Numbered from the stretch's first letter, positions 28,141-37,961 are shown. The stretch: DNA of 64,000 nt from Planctomycetota bacterium (GCA_003389325.1 QQVE01000009.1:1-64000), one strand, 5' to 3'. Program-made: numbers and translations. Notes: generated by a model from the sequence alone, not told the origin.

Positions 28141-29231
28141 CGCCGGCTCCCCTGGGGTTCGCCTACGTCGCGGGGCACCGGCAAGCCGTTCATCTCGTAC
28201 CACTGCGACGGGTTGTCGCGCAACCGCGAGACGATCTCCGGAATCGTATGCCGCAGGCTATGTCGGGGCGTCCAGCCGAGCGTCTGGCGTGCTCGCTCGA
28301 TATCGACCGGATAGTTCTGATCGGCGAGGTCGATCATCCACGGTTTGATGAAGGGAGCGTCTTCCTCGCTCGAGGCCATTTTGTCCTGCACCCAGGCGCC
28401 GGCCTTGGCAGCCGCCTTCGGAATGCGAATGGCCGGCCATTCCTGGCCGTGAATCAACTCGCCGAGCCGGTCCTGCAACTCCTCGTAACTCATCACGTCT
28501 TCTTCGCCGATCAGAAGGACCTCGTAGGGTGGCAGCTCGCCGCGCCGGGCAATGGCTGCGCTAAAGCATGCCACCAGGTCGTCTAAGTGCACGAACGACT
28601 GCCCGTGGGTCTTGTCGCCCGGGAAGAAGTAGCTTTCCAGCTTTTTCTGATGGATGCGGCTGATCTGTTGCGCGACAGGAACGGAGTGACAATCTTCGTC
28701 GTAGACTCCCGCAATGCGGAGCACCAAGGCTGGCGTGTCGCCGCGCAGTTCTTGAATCAACTTCTCGGTCGCCAGCTTGGACTGCGGATAATCCCACTCG
28801 GCATCGACCGGCGATTCGGCGGTTACCGGCTTGTCTTCGTCCGAGGACTTCATTACCAGCAGCGTGCTGGAAAAGATAAACTGCTCGACTTCGAAACTCT
28901 GGAGCCCCAGGAGCAAGCGCTTGGTTCCCTCCACAGTCAACTCGCGATAGAGGGGGCTGGGTTCGCCAGAAAAATCGTAGTAGGCCGCCAAGTGCACCAC
29001 GCTTGCAATCTGCTCGCCATGCTCGTTGCGCAATTGTGCCAAGGCTGCTCTTACACTACCGTCGTCGGTTAGATCGCACTTGATCCAAGGCACCTCGGCG
29101 GCGGCGCCTTCGGGCTCTTTCAGGTCCATTCCTACAAGTCGATAGTCGTCGCGAAGGGCTTCGATCAGCCGGCTGCCGATCAAGCCCGAACTGCCCGTAA
29201 TCGCGACCAGCGGTTGGTCGATACGCGTCAT
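28137..29231 (-). CDS. NAD(P)-dependent epimerase/dehydratase (extended SDR)
   Basis: A 364-residue extended short-chain dehydrogenase. The cofactor loop [11 protein letters not shown] lies near residues 11-21 and the YPQSK catalytic pair (Tyr and Lys) near 148-153. The C-terminal half resembles nucleotide-sugar epimerases. The substrate is unknown. It leads into the VKOR-like gene with an overlapping stop/start and follows a small protein gene by 73 bp. Confidence 0.9.
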   Translation of the reverse strand: MTRIDQPLVAITGSSGLIGSRLIEALRDDYRLVGMDLKEPEGAAAEVPWIKCDLTDDGSVRAALAQLRNEHGEQIASVVHLAAYYDFSGEPSPLYRELTVEGTKRLLLGLQSFEVEQFIFSSTLLVMKSSDEDKPVTAESPVDAEWDYPQSKLATEKLIQELRGDTPALVLRIAGVYDEDCHSVPVAQQISRIHQKKLESYFFPGDKTHGQSFVHLDDLVACFSAAIARRGELPPYEVLLIGEEDVMSYEELQDRLGELIHGQEWPAIRIPKAAAKAGAWVQDKMASSEEDAPFIKPWMIDLADQNYPVDIERARQTLGWTPRHSLRHTIPEIVSRLRDNPSQWYEMNGLPVPRDVGEPQGSRR

Positions 29232-29304
29232 GGTGATTCCCCGTTTCGATTTCTCGGTGCCCTGTCGAGCGGACTCGCGGATCAGGCTCTTGGGTCCCGT
29301 TGGA

Positions 29305-29562
29305 CTAGAAGCAGCCAGCCTGGATTTCCTTGCGAATCAGGTCTTTCAGTCGGTCGACGTTCGCTTGATCTTGCCGTTTCAGCTCTTGCCAGAGGTCCCG
29401 CACCTCATCGTGTCCTTTGGCATTGGCGAGGTACTGGTCGTAGCGCCACACACCGTCGATGCGCTTGCTCAACTCATGCACTAGATCGTGGTCGTGATTC
29501 GCGATTGCCTTTGTTTCGCCCACATGCGCTTCGTGTTCTTGTACAGCTTGTTTAGCAGCCAT
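29305..29562 (-). CDS. Small soluble helical protein, unknown function
   Basis: An 85-residue highly charged, helix-rich protein with no domain I recognise. The ATG at 29562 has an AGGAG ribosome site 8 bp upstream, and a sigma-54-like site lies about 50 bp upstream. His-rich positions (ANHDHDLVHELSKRIDG) are notable. It may be the first gene of the epimerase-VKOR-SPW-Hpt run. Confidence 0.7.
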   Translation of the reverse strand: MAAKQAVQEHEAHVGETKAIANHDHDLVHELSKRIDGVWRYDQYLANAKGHDEVRDLWQELKRQDQANVDRLKDLIRKEIQAGCF

Positions 29563-29607
29563 GATTCGCTCTCCTGTATGATTTTTTGGAATCGATGTGG
29601 CGAGTAC

Positions 29608-29623
29608 GGCAAAGCCTTTTCCC
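29608..29623 (-). promoter_or_regulatory. Sigma-54-like site upstream of the 85-residue protein gene
   Basis: On the minus strand GGGAAAAGGCTTTGCC has the GG-N10-GC spacing and a TTGC -12 box, but a poor -24 box. An overlapping alternative at 29625-29640 has a perfect TGGCACG -24 box but TTGG at -12. The leader to 29562 would be 35-50 nt. Confidence 0.4.
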
Positions 29624-29862
29624 TCCAAATCGCGTGCCAAAGCGTGTCATGCCTGCATAAAAAGTTCTGTTCAGTCGTTGGCAGGGGGTGTGCTCCAGCG
29701 AAACCCCGATCTCTCGGCCACCGATGCCGGGCGGCGGTCCGTCGGGGCGTCTCGTGCGCGGCCGCGCTGGGTGGTGAACGACCACGTTTGCGCATCGGGT
29801 GACGGCTTTCCTCGTGGCTTCGAGACTCTCATCCATCAGCGCCAGGCGGGTTTAGCCGCTCG

Positions 29863-29878
29863 CGGCATGCCCATTGCA
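29863..29878 (+). promoter_or_regulatory. Sigma-54-like promoter of the lipoprotein/GH15 unit
   Basis: CGGCATGCCCATTGCA has a GGCATG -24 box and perfect TTGCA -12 box with exact spacing. The predicted start near 29889 leaves about 44 nt to the ATG at 29933. Confidence 0.65.
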
Positions 29879-29932
29879 CTCCGGTTCTCCGGCGACACGC
29901 AAACCAACGCACCTGAGTGTCTGGAGGTTCTC

Positions 29933-30106
29933 ATGCGCCGATTTCTGCTGCCCATTCTCACGATTGCGCTGCTCATGACCGCCGGCTGTCCGCGGCGCAT
30001 CGCGGAGGAACCGGCCGGGGAGACCGAAACGGTGGAGCCGGGGCCGCCGGTCGGCCTAGACGTCAGTCCGGCCCAGCCCCAGAATGAGCGCCCGGGCAAT
30101 CCCTAG
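29933..30106 (+). CDS. Small lipoprotein
   Basis: A 57-residue protein that is mostly signal: basic start, hydrophobic stretch and lipobox LMTAGC (Cys at about residue 19). A Glu/Pro-rich mature tail of fewer than 40 residues follows. The ribosome site GGAGG lies just upstream. Entericidin-like short lipoproteins look similar, but no family is certain. It is first in a unit with the GH15 gene. Confidence 0.72.
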   Translation: MRRFLLPILTIALLMTAGCPRRIAEEPAGETETVEPGPPVGLDVSPAQPQNERPGNP

Positions 30107-30152
30107 CCCCATCATTTCACCCGTCCTTTCCACTACCGTGATTGAGAGCTAG

Positions 30153-31964
30153 ATGGCCTCGCGCATTGAAGACTACGCGCTGATTGGAGACTGCCAGACC
30201 GGCGCGCTGGTCGCTCGAGACGGTTCGATCGACTGGCTGTGTTTTCCACGATTCGACTCGCCGGCCTGCTTTGCCGCGTTGCTCGGAACGCCGGAGAACG
30301 GGCGGTGGCAGATGGCCCCGCAGGCGGAGGTGCGCAGCGTGCGACGCCGCTACCGCGACGGCACGCTGGTGCTGGAAACGGAATTCGAAACCGACGAAGG
30401 CAAGGCTTGCGTAATCGACTTCATGCCGCCCCGCACCACAGCCCCCGACGTGATCCGCATCGTCGAAGGGCGCGAAGGCCAGGTTCCCATGCGGATGGAG
30501 TTGGAGATTCGTTTCGACTACGGCTCGATCATTCCCTGGGTCCGCCGCCGCGACGGCGGCATCCGCGCCACGGCCGGGCCGGACACCCTGTACTGCCGCG
30601 GCGACGTCGACTTTCACGGCGAGAACATGCATACCGCCGCCGATTTCACGATTGCCGAGGGCCAGCGCAAGGCGTTTTGCCTCACCTGGGCTCCCACGCA
30701 CGAGGAAGAGCCGTCTCATCGCGATCCTTACGAGGCCCTGGAGTCGACCGAGGCCTGGTGGCGCGAGTGGTCCGACCGCTGCACGTACGACGGCCACTGG
30801 CGCGAACCGGTCGTCCGCTCGATGATCACGCTCAAGGCGCTGACCTACACCCACACGGGCGGGCTGGTGGCGGCCGCCACAACGTCGTTGCCGGAGCACA
30901 TCGGCGGCGTGCGCAATTGGGACTATCGCTATTGCTGGCTCCGCGACGCGACCTTCACGTTGTATGCCCTCATGACCGGCGGCTACGTCGAGGAGGCACG
31001 GCAGTGGCGCGATTGGCTCGTCAACGCCGTGGCGGGCACGCCGGAGAAGATCCAGATCATGTATGGGCTGGCTGGCGAGCGCCGGCTGACGGAATTGGAA
31101 CTCGGCTGGCTGTCCGGCTACGAGCAATCGAGCCCGGTGCGAATTGGCAATGCCGCCACCGAACAGCACCAGCTCGACGTCTACGGCGAGGTGCTCGACG
31201 CCCTGCATTTCGCGCGGCGGGTCGGGCTGCCGCCGGACGAGAACGCGATCCGGGTCCAGAACGCGATGCTCGAATTCCTGGAGACCGATTGGCAATTGCC
31301 GGATGAGGGCATCTGGGAAGTGCGAGGTCCCAAACGCCACTTCGTACACTCCAAGGCCATGGCCTGGGTCGCCATGGATCGAGGCGTCAAGGCCGTGGAG
31401 GTTTTTGGGCTGCCGGGCGACGCGGCCAAGTGGCGACGCATTCGGGATCAGATCCACGAGGAAGTATGTGCCAAAGGCTTCGATCCCGAATTGAACTCGT
31501 TCGTCCAATACTACGGAGCCTCGCACGTCGACGCGAGTTTGCTGATGTTGCCCTTGGTTGGCTTTCTTCCGGCGACCGATCCGCGCATGGTGGGCACCGT
31601 CGAGGCTATTCAAAAGCGCCTAACGCGCAATGGTTTCGTGGATCGCTACCCCACGTTGCCCGAGATCGACGGCCTGCCACCCGGCGAAGGTGTCTTCCTG
31701 CTGTGCAACTTTTGGCTGGTCGACAACCTGGCCCTTCTCGGCAGAACGGACGAGGCGGCCGAGTTGTTTGCGCGGTTGCTCGACATTCGCAACGACGTCG
31801 GTCTATTGTCCGAAGAGTACGATGTAGGGAGTGGGCGATTGGTGGGCAACTTTCCGCAGGCCTTCTCCCACCAGGGCCTAATCAACTCGGCCCGAAACCT
31901 TTCGCGCGCCGGCGGCCCCGCCGAGGACCGCGGCGCCGACGAGGGCGAAACGCCGGATGTGTAA
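30153..31964 (+). CDS. Glycoside hydrolase family 15 protein (glucoamylase/trehalase-like)
   Basis: A 603-residue enzyme. The N-terminal beta domain begins IEDYALIGDCQTGALVARDGSIDWLCFPRFDSPACFAALLG, a signature of bacterial GH15 trehalase/glucoamylase-like proteins. The (alpha/alpha)6 barrel follows, with the NWDYRYCWLRDATFTLYAL region and a late catalytic-side FLLCNFWLVDNL block. No signal peptide, so it is cytoplasmic. It may degrade trehalose or oligosaccharide osmolytes; family members differ in substrate. It is followed 39 bp later by a small gene. Confidence 0.93.
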   Translation: MASRIEDYALIGDCQTGALVARDGSIDWLCFPRFDSPACFAALLGTPENGRWQMAPQAEVRSVRRRYRDGTLVLETEFETDEGKACVIDFMPPRTTAPDVIRIVEGREGQVPMRMELEIRFDYGSIIPWVRRRDGGIRATAGPDTLYCRGDVDFHGENMHTAADFTIAEGQRKAFCLTWAPTHEEEPSHRDPYEALESTEAWWREWSDRCTYDGHWREPVVRSMITLKALTYTHTGGLVAAATTSLPEHIGGVRNWDYRYCWLRDATFTLYALMTGGYVEEARQWRDWLVNAVAGTPEKIQIMYGLAGERRLTELELGWLSGYEQSSPVRIGNAATEQHQLDVYGEVLDALHFARRVGLPPDENAIRVQNAMLEFLETDWQLPDEGIWEVRGPKRHFVHSKAMAWVAMDRGVKAVEVFGLPGDAAKWRRIRDQIHEEVCAKGFDPELNSFVQYYGASHVDASLLMLPLVGFLPATDPRMVGTVEAIQKRLTRNGFVDRYPTLPEIDGLPPGEGVFLLCNFWLVDNLALLGRTDEAAELFARLLDIRNDVGLLSEEYDVGSGRLVGNFPQAFSHQGLINSARNLSRAGGPAEDRGADEGETPDV

Positions 31965-32002
31965 ACGATTCCTTTCAGTAGCGCATTGTGCGAGAGAGTA
32001 GC

Positions 32003-32479
32003 ATGATGAACGACCGACAACACTACTCCACGCCGAAGCCCCTGGGCGAGGTGATGTCATTGCTCGAGCGCCGGCTCGAGACGCCAATTGTGCCGGGCGA
32101 GTTGAGTGCCTGGCTGGCAAGTGCATCCGAAGCATTCGACCAGGTCGAGCCGCTTCTGCGGGCCCACATCGAGAAGGATCACGCCGAACAGCTCAAGGAG
32201 ATCCGAAATCAGGACGCCGAACTGGCCCATCGTGTCAGCCAGCTTCGGGAAGAAGATGCCCGGATTTTAGCGGAATTCGGGGTCCTACGGCAGGAACTGG
32301 CGTCCCTCGCCAAGCAGGGCGAGCAGACGCCCGTTCCAAAGTCGGGACCGGCCTACGATGCCGCAGAAAAAATGGCAGATCGCGGGCTGAAGCTCGCCGT
32401 GGCTTTCCGCAAGCAAGAGGCAGCGATCGCCACGTGGTTCGTCGAGGCTTTTCAGCGCGATCGAGGTCCCGTAGATTGA
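32003..32479 (+). CDS. Hypothetical helical protein
   Basis: A 158-residue soluble, largely alpha-helical protein (long amphipathic stretches such as EQLKEIRNQDAELAHRVSQL) with no recognised domain. The helical pattern and His positions (RAHIEKDH) faintly resemble hemerythrin-like bundles, but key ligands are not evident. The ATG at 32003 is chosen; a GTG at 31988 is possible. It is probably in the GH15 transcript. Confidence 0.65.
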   Translation: MMNDRQHYSTPKPLGEVMSLLERRLETPIVPGELSAWLASASEAFDQVEPLLRAHIEKDHAEQLKEIRNQDAELAHRVSQLREEDARILAEFGVLRQELASLAKQGEQTPVPKSGPAYDAAEKMADRGLKLAVAFRKQEAAIATWFVEAFQRDRGPVD

Positions 32480-32514
32480 TTCTAGGACGCTCGAGCGCGG
32501 CAGCCGACCGGGTT

Positions 32515-32553
32515 CGCGGGCCGCACCGGCGTCGTGCCAGGCTGCGGCCCGCG
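32515..32553. terminator. Hairpin between convergent genes
   Basis: An 11-bp perfect inverted repeat (CGCGGGCCGCA and TGCGGCCCGCG) with a 17-nt loop sits between the convergent helical-protein and DUF1328 genes. There is no T-run; it is a candidate bidirectional terminator. Confidence 0.45.
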
Positions 32554-32575
32554 GTAGACCTCACCTGCCTTGGCG

Positions 32576-32746
32576 TTAAACCGAGGGCCGCCGGATACCA
32601 CCGGCAATCAGGCTCACGATGAAAAGCACCAAGAACACGAAGAACAGAATCTTGGCAATCGAGGCGGCGCCAGCGGCGATTCCGCCGAAGCCGAACACCG
32701 CGGCGACAATCGCCACGACCAGGAATAACAGTGCCCAGTACAACAT
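32576..32746 (-). CDS. DUF1328 small membrane protein (YtjA-like)
   Basis: A 56-residue protein of two hydrophobic helices, beginning [24 protein letters not shown], the DUF1328 signature. A GAGGAG ribosome site lies 8 bp before the ATG. The function is unknown; homologues are common stress-associated envelope proteins. A near-perfect sigma-54-like site lies about 90 bp upstream. Confidence 0.9.
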   Translation of the reverse strand: MLYWALLFLVVAIVAAVFGFGGIAAGAASIAKILFFVFLVLFIVSLIAGGIRRPSV

Positions 32747-33101
32747 GGATGGTCTCCTCAAGAACGAGTCGGGGGCCTCTTCGGGGCCGACGGCATCGCC
32801 GGCCACATACCGGCAACCTGTGTGGTCTGCCTCTAATGCATGTTGCGTGCCAAGCGATGTTTGCGGCAGAAATCCTTACGAATCGGCGGTTTTTCGGCAG
32901 GTGTCGCTCGGGCGACGACCATCTTGGCTGCCGGCAGATCAAGATCCATTCGGTTGCTTCGGCCGTAGAGGTTTCGAGTAGGGTCCAGCAATCGGCGGGC
33001 GAGATTCAAGAGGTGCGGATGATGACGAATTGCATAGTGACCAGGCCCCCATCGTGTGGACGGCGTCGCATCCACTGATGCCGCGGTGAAAGGCTGCAAG
33101 C
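32747..33101. promoter_or_regulatory. Intergenic region between DUF1328 and the sensor kinase
   Basis: No supportable gene in 355 bp. It holds the minus-strand sigma-54-like promoter at 32837-32852 and a CGACCA half-site at 32916-32921. I see no convincing promoter for the kinase gene at 33102. Confidence 0.5.
32837..32852 (-). promoter_or_regulatory. Sigma-54-like promoter of the DUF1328 gene
   Basis: On the minus strand TGGCACGCAACATGCA has a perfect TGGCACG -24 box and ATGCA as the -12 box (one mismatch) with GG-N10-GC spacing. The predicted start near 32826 leaves an 80-nt leader. Confidence 0.65.
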
Positions 33102-36100
33102 GTGGAGAAAGAGCGGACAGACACGCTGCAAGAGACGGCCGAATTCGTCGTAGGCATCGGCGCATCGGCTGGCGGCCTCGATGCGCTGTCAGCGTTCTTC
33201 TCCAAGCTACCCGCGCGGCCCGGGCTGGCGTTCGTTGTCGTGCAACACTTGGGGGCCGAAGGCGAGCAATTGCTGGTCGACGCGCTCGCGCGGGCTACCA
33301 AGATGCCGGTCCACCCGATCGCAGGAAAGACGGCGCTTGAGCCCAATTGCGTCTTCGTAGCCCCCGGCGGTGCCAAGGTCGAGCTGGCCAAAGGACATCT
33401 CCGGCTCAAGAAAGCCTCGGGCGACGACAAGCAGCCCACTTCGATCGATCACTTCTTCTATTCGCTCGCCGATGCCAAACAGTCGGCCGCGATGGGGATC
33501 CTGTTCTCCGGCGGCGGCAGCGACGGCAGCCTGGGGCTCAAGGCGATCGGCGATGCCGGTGGAATGACCATGGTGCAAAGTCCGGAATCGGCCAGCCGTG
33601 ACGCCATGCCGCGCAACGCCATCGCCACTGGAGCAGTCGATCACGTTCTGCCGCCGCAAGACATTCCTCGGGAGTTGACCGCCTACGTGCAGCACCTCCG
33701 CAAGGCCTCTTTGAACGGGCGGCTGGAAGAGCTGCGCGAGAAGATTGCCGAAGCCGTTCCAGCCGTCGCCGAGATCCTGAAGAAGCGCACGAATCAGGAC
33801 TTTCTGCACTACAAGACGAGCACGCTCGTGCGTCGGATCACGCGGCGCATGCAGGTTCTCCGCACCACGTCGATCGATCAATACGTCCAACGATTGCGCC
33901 GCGACGAGCAAGAACAAGATGCTCTGTTCCGCGATCTGTTGATCGGCGTGACCGCCTTTTTCCGCGATCCGGAAGCCTTCGCCGAATTGGCCGACGAGGT
34001 CATCGGCGAAGTCTTGAGACGCGCCAGCGAGAGCGAGCCGGTGCGCATCTGGGTGCCCGCCTGCGCCACCGGCGAAGAAGCCTACACGATCGCCATACTC
34101 TGCCGCGAGCAGATGGAAACTCTCGGCGTGTCGCCGCAGGTGCAGATTTTCGCCACGGACATCGATACCCGAGCCCTGGAGGTGGCGCGACGCGGCGCCT
34201 ACCCGGTGGGCATTGCCGAGGAGCTCTCTCCCGAGCGGCTCAAGCGGTTTTTCGTGAAGCGGGGACGTCGCTATGAAGTGGCCCGAGAGATCCGCGAGCT
34301 GTGCCTGTTTTCGCCGCAGAATCTCATCAGCGACCCGCCGCTGTCGCGGATGGACCTGATTTCGTGCCGCAACCTGTTGATTTACCTGGGGCCGCACCTA
34401 CAGAAGAAGCTGGTGCCGTTGTTCCACTACGCGCTGCGACCCGGCGGCTACTTGTTTCTTGGGCCGTCGGAGAATCTCTCGAGCCACCGGGAGTTGTTCC
34501 AGCCGATTAGCGCCGAGCACCGCATCTCTCAGCGGAAGTCCGTACCCGAAGGATCCGACGAGTCGCCGCCGGGCCGCGAGCAGCACGATGCCCGTCGCGG
34601 GGCCGATGGATCCGGCAATGGAAAGATGGACTTGGAGAAGCTCGGCGCACGCATCGTGCTCGACGAGTTTGCGCCCGAGTGGGCGATCGTCAACGAAGAC
34701 GCCCAAATCGTGGCGCTCTCGGCCGAAGCCGGCAAGTACCTGCAACTGACCCAGGGCCGGTTTCAAAACAACGTCATCAAGATGGCGCGCACCGGACTTC
34801 GCGTCGGCCTGCGGGCCGCATTGAGCGAAGCTCGCAGGAGCCATCGTCGCGTCGAACACGAGAACGTCTCAATTCGCTCCGAGAACGGTATTCAGCGCAT
34901 GATGCTTACCGTCCAGCCGATGCCCGAGGCCGGCGAAGACTCGGGGTTGTTCATGATCGTCTTTCATCAGCTCGGTTCAGCCCTTGCGCAAGAGGAGGTT
35001 TCCTCCGCCCCCACGGCCGACGACACGACGGCCACGATCGATCACCTGGAGCGAGAGCTCGCCTCGACGCGCGAAGACCTGGAAAGCAGCATACGCGAGC
35101 TGGAGTCGGCTAACGAAGAGTTGAAGTCGTCGAACGAAGAACTCGTTTCGATGAACGAGGAACTGGAGTCCGCCAACGAGGAGCTCGAAGCCTCGAAAGA
35201 GGAGATTCGAAGCGGTACCGACGCCTTGGCTCGTACCAAGAGCGATTTAGAGAACCTGCTTCGCAGCACGGGTATCGCCACGCTCTTCTTGGATGACGAA
35301 TTGACGATTCAGAGTTTCACCCCGGCGGTTACGGAGATCTACAACCTGATCGAGAGCGACATCGGCCGCCCGATCTGGCACCAGACGCATCGCGCAGTGA
35401 AGATGCCTCCGTTGCCGGATGTCGTCGCTATTCGGAGCAGTCACGAGCCGATTGACGATATTCTCGAAACGACCGACGGACGCTTCTTCACGCGCCGCGT
35501 GCTTCCCTATCGGACCCTCGAGGGCAAGCACGAAGGCATCGTGATCACGTTCACCGACGTCAGTAGCGTTCAGGATGCGATGCACCGTCTGGAGCGGCGC
35601 GAGCGGCAGACGGCCGTGCTGGCCGAGCTCGGTCGAGCGGCGCTGGTGTGCGACGACCTCGAGTCATTATTCGACGAAGCCGTGCGACAGGTTGCCGAAA
35701 CGCTCGACAACGAATACTGCAAGCTGTTGAAGCTTCTCCCCGGCAGCAACGAGGTGCTGCTGGCCGCAGGCATCGGCTGGAAGCCGGGTTTAGTCGGCAA
35801 ACTGACCCTCGACAAGAACCTGGAGTCGCAGGCCGGCTATACGCTGCAGGCCGATGGGCCCGTGATCGTCGAGGATCTGCGCACCGATTCGCGTTTTCGC
35901 GGCCTGCAGTTGTTGACCGACCACGGCGTGGTCAGCGGCATGAGCGTCACCGTGGGCCCACGGGACCGGCCCTGGGGCATTCTCGGCACGCATACGGAGC
36001 GGCGAAAGGACTTTACGATCGACGACGCCAACTTCGTCCAGGCCGTGGCGAACATCCTGTGGGAAACGATCGCCAGCGACTTCGACGAGCAACGCTTCCG

Positions 36101-37544
36101 CGCGCTGGTCGAGGCTTCGGCCCAAATCGTGTGGTGGACGAACGACGTTGGCGAGATCGTGGAAGATTCGCCCAGTTGGCGGGAATTCACGGGACAAAGC
36201 TTCGATGAGTTCAAGGGGTTCGGTTGGCAGAACATGCTGCACGAGGACGATCGCGAGAGCGCGAACCTGTTGTGGCGTCATTGCGTAGCAACGCGTTCGC
36301 CCTACGAGATTGAGTACCGCCTGCGCCATCGTAGCGGCCAATGGCGATGGACGCTGGCCCGCGGCGTGCCGCTCGTCGAATCCGATGGCACGCTGCGCGG
36401 CTGGGTGGGCCTGAACGCCGACATCACGGTGCGCAAGAAGGCCGAGCAGGCCGTGCGTGAGAGCGAACAGTTTCTGCGGCGCACGCTCAACGGCGCCATC
36501 GCCTACACCGGCGTCTGCGAGCGCGACGGAACGTTCATTTTCGGCAACAAGTCGGGACTGGACTCCGGCGGAGTCACCGAGAAGGACGTCGTCGGCAAGC
36601 CCTTCCACGAGACGGTGTGGTGGCAGCACGATGAGAAGGTCCGCGAGCAGATCGCCGACGCCATACGTCGAGCCGCCGAAGGCGAAACGGCTCGACTCCA
36701 AACCACCTACTGGTGCGTTGGTGACGAGATTCGCATGATCGACTTTCAGGCAGCCCCCATGCGCAACGACGCCGGGGAGATCCCGCACCTGGTCGTGTCC
36801 GGCTTCGACGTTACCGAGCGGGCGCTGTTCGAGCAGCAGTTGATCGAGGCCGACCGCCACAAGGACGAGTTCATCGCGCTATTGGCCCACGAGCTGCGCA
36901 ATCCCCTAGCTCCGATTCGCAACGCCGCCCAAGTGTTCGAGATCATGGATCTCCAGGACGAGACGTTGATCGAAATGCGGGATATCATCAAGCGGCAAGT
37001 CGAGCACATGGCCCGGTTGCTCGACGATCTGCTGGACGTGTCGCGCATCGCCCGCGGCAAGGTTCAACTACGGCGCGAGCCGGTCGAGCTGGGCGAACTG
37101 GTACGAACCGCGGCAGAGGATCTTCGCGGTACCTTCAACGAGCGAAATGTCTCGCTCGACGTGCGCCTGCCTGAGGGGCCCCTCGTTGCAGATGCCGACC
37201 CGACCCGCATTTCGCAGTGCGTCGGAAATCTGCTCCACAACGCGTTCAAGTTTACCGAAGACGGCGGGAGCATTACGATTAAGCTGACTCGCTCCGGCGA
37301 CAATGCCGTGATCGGCGTCCGAGACACCGGAATTGGTATGGAACGGGAATTCCTCGAGCATCTGTTTCAGCCCTTCCGACAGGCCGATCGTTCCCTCCAT
37401 CGCAGTCCGGGTGGGCTGGGGCTTGGCCTGGCGATGGTCCGGGGACTGCTGGAATTGCACGGGGGTGGAGTCGAGGCCAACAGCGAGGGACCCGGGAAAG
37501 GCTCGGAGTTTGTGATTCGATTGCCTCTGGAGACGTCGTCATGA
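33102..37544 (+). CDS. CheB-CheR-PAS-GAF-PAS-PAS histidine kinase
   Basis: A 1480-residue signalling protein. CheB methylesterase-like domain (residues 10-190) with the GIGASAGG Ser, VVQHLG His and SGGGSDGS Asp regions. CheR methyltransferase domain (210-470) with the VPACATGEEAYTIA SAM motif. A coiled coil at about 645-715 (repeating ESANEEL) is followed by a PAS domain, a GAF domain (about 835-1000) and two PAS domains. HisKA has the phospho-His in LLAHELRNPL near residue 1265, and the HATPase ends the protein. The GTG start is 9 bp after AAAGG. It overlaps the next REC gene by ATGA. The signal is unknown. Confidence 0.94.
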   Translation: MEKERTDTLQETAEFVVGIGASAGGLDALSAFFSKLPARPGLAFVVVQHLGAEGEQLLVDALARATKMPVHPIAGKTALEPNCVFVAPGGAKVELAKGHLRLKKASGDDKQPTSIDHFFYSLADAKQSAAMGILFSGGGSDGSLGLKAIGDAGGMTMVQSPESASRDAMPRNAIATGAVDHVLPPQDIPRELTAYVQHLRKASLNGRLEELREKIAEAVPAVAEILKKRTNQDFLHYKTSTLVRRITRRMQVLRTTSIDQYVQRLRRDEQEQDALFRDLLIGVTAFFRDPEAFAELADEVIGEVLRRASESEPVRIWVPACATGEEAYTIAILCREQMETLGVSPQVQIFATDIDTRALEVARRGAYPVGIAEELSPERLKRFFVKRGRRYEVAREIRELCLFSPQNLISDPPLSRMDLISCRNLLIYLGPHLQKKLVPLFHYALRPGGYLFLGPSENLSSHRELFQPISAEHRISQRKSVPEGSDESPPGREQHDARRGADGSGNGKMDLEKLGARIVLDEFAPEWAIVNEDAQIVALSAEAGKYLQLTQGRFQNNVIKMARTGLRVGLRAALSEARRSHRRVEHENVSIRSENGIQRMMLTVQPMPEAGEDSGLFMIVFHQLGSALAQEEVSSAPTADDTTATIDHLERELASTREDLESSIRELESANEELKSSNEELVSMNEELESANEELEASKEEIRSGTDALARTKSDLENLLRSTGIATLFLDDELTIQSFTPAVTEIYNLIESDIGRPIWHQTHRAVKMPPLPDVVAIRSSHEPIDDILETTDGRFFTRRVLPYRTLEGKHEGIVITFTDVSSVQDAMHRLERRERQTAVLAELGRAALVCDDLESLFDEAVRQVAETLDNEYCKLLKLLPGSNEVLLAAGIGWKPGLVGKLTLDKNLESQAGYTLQADGPVIVEDLRTDSRFRGLQLLTDHGVVSGMSVTVGPRDRPWGILGTHTERRKDFTIDDANFVQAVANILWETIASDFDEQRFRALVEASAQIVWWTNDVGEIVEDSPSWREFTGQSFDEFKGFGWQNMLHEDDRESANLLWRHCVATRSPYEIEYRLRHRSGQWRWTLARGVPLVESDGTLRGWVGLNADITVRKKAEQAVRESEQFLRRTLNGAIAYTGVCERDGTFIFGNKSGLDSGGVTEKDVVGKPFHETVWWQHDEKVREQIADAIRRAAEGETARLQTTYWCVGDEIRMIDFQAAPMRNDAGEIPHLVVSGFDVTERALFEQQLIEADRHKDEFIALLAHELRNPLAPIRNAAQVFEIMDLQDETLIEMRDIIKRQVEHMARLLDDLLDVSRIARGKVQLRREPVELGELVRTAAEDLRGTFNERNVSLDVRLPEGPLVADADPTRISQCVGNLLHNAFKFTEDGGSITIKLTRSGDNAVIGVRDTGIGMEREFLEHLFQPFRQADRSLHRSPGGLGLGLAMVRGLLELHGGGVEANSEGPGKGSEFVIRLPLETSS

Positions 37545-37921
37545 CAGCACGGCGCGTGGTTGTAATCGACGATAAGCACGACAGCGTCTGGACGCTGAAG
37601 CGCGTGCTGGAATTGTCCGGCCACGACGTGGAAGTGGCCTATGACGGCGAGGGCGGCATCGCCAAGGCCCGGGAATTCTCCCCAGAGGTCGTGCTGTGCG
37701 ACATCGGCCTGCCCGGCGATACCGACGGGTACGCGGTGGCCCGAACCCTCCGCGGCGACCAGGAGTTCAGCAGCTGCCTGATGATCGCCATCACAGGTTA
37801 CGGTCGTGACGAGGATGCTCGCAAGGCGGCGGAAGCCGGGTTCGACCTGCACATGACGAAGCCGGTCGACGCGATCGCCCTGGCTAAGCTTGTCTCCGAC
37901 CACGATGCTCAGGCCTCGTAG
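37541..37921 (+). CDS. Single-domain response regulator
   Basis: A 126-residue stand-alone REC domain: acidic pair near D10/D11, phosphoacceptor D54 (VVLCDIGLP) and the conserved Lys in HMTKPV. It has no output domain, so it acts as a phosphate relay or sink for the CheB-CheR kinase whose stop it overlaps. It could pass phosphate through the Hpt at 26677-27075. Confidence 0.93.
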   Translation: MTARRVVVIDDKHDSVWTLKRVLELSGHDVEVAYDGEGGIAKAREFSPEVVLCDIGLPGDTDGYAVARTLRGDQEFSSCLMIAITGYGRDEDARKAAEAGFDLHMTKPVDAIALAKLVSDHDAQAS

Positions 37922-37941
37922 CGATGCGATGGATCGCTACG
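37917..37941. terminator. Hairpin between convergent REC genes
   Basis: A 9-bp perfect inverted repeat (CGTAGCGAT and ATCGCTACG, 7-nt loop) overlaps the stop codon of the upstream REC gene and precedes the convergent REC gene's end. It is a candidate bidirectional terminator without a T-run. Confidence 0.45.
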
Positions 37942-37961
37942 GCCCCGCGTGAGATGGCGCT

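Larger units (their letters stand above)
29563..29932. promoter_or_regulatory. Divergent regulatory region with sigma-54-like sites
   Basis: No gene in these 370 bp. It holds minus-strand sigma-54-like sites (29608-29640), a GTGGT-N5-ACCAC element (29771-29785) containing the CGACCAC half-site, and a plus-strand sigma-54-like site (29863-29878). The layout repeats that of the 24650-25135 region. Confidence 0.55.

Noticed and set aside
29679..29694. Plus-strand sigma-54-like site TGGCAGGGGGTGTGCT
   Set aside because: A better site (29863) lies closer to the same gene, and the -12 box here is poor.
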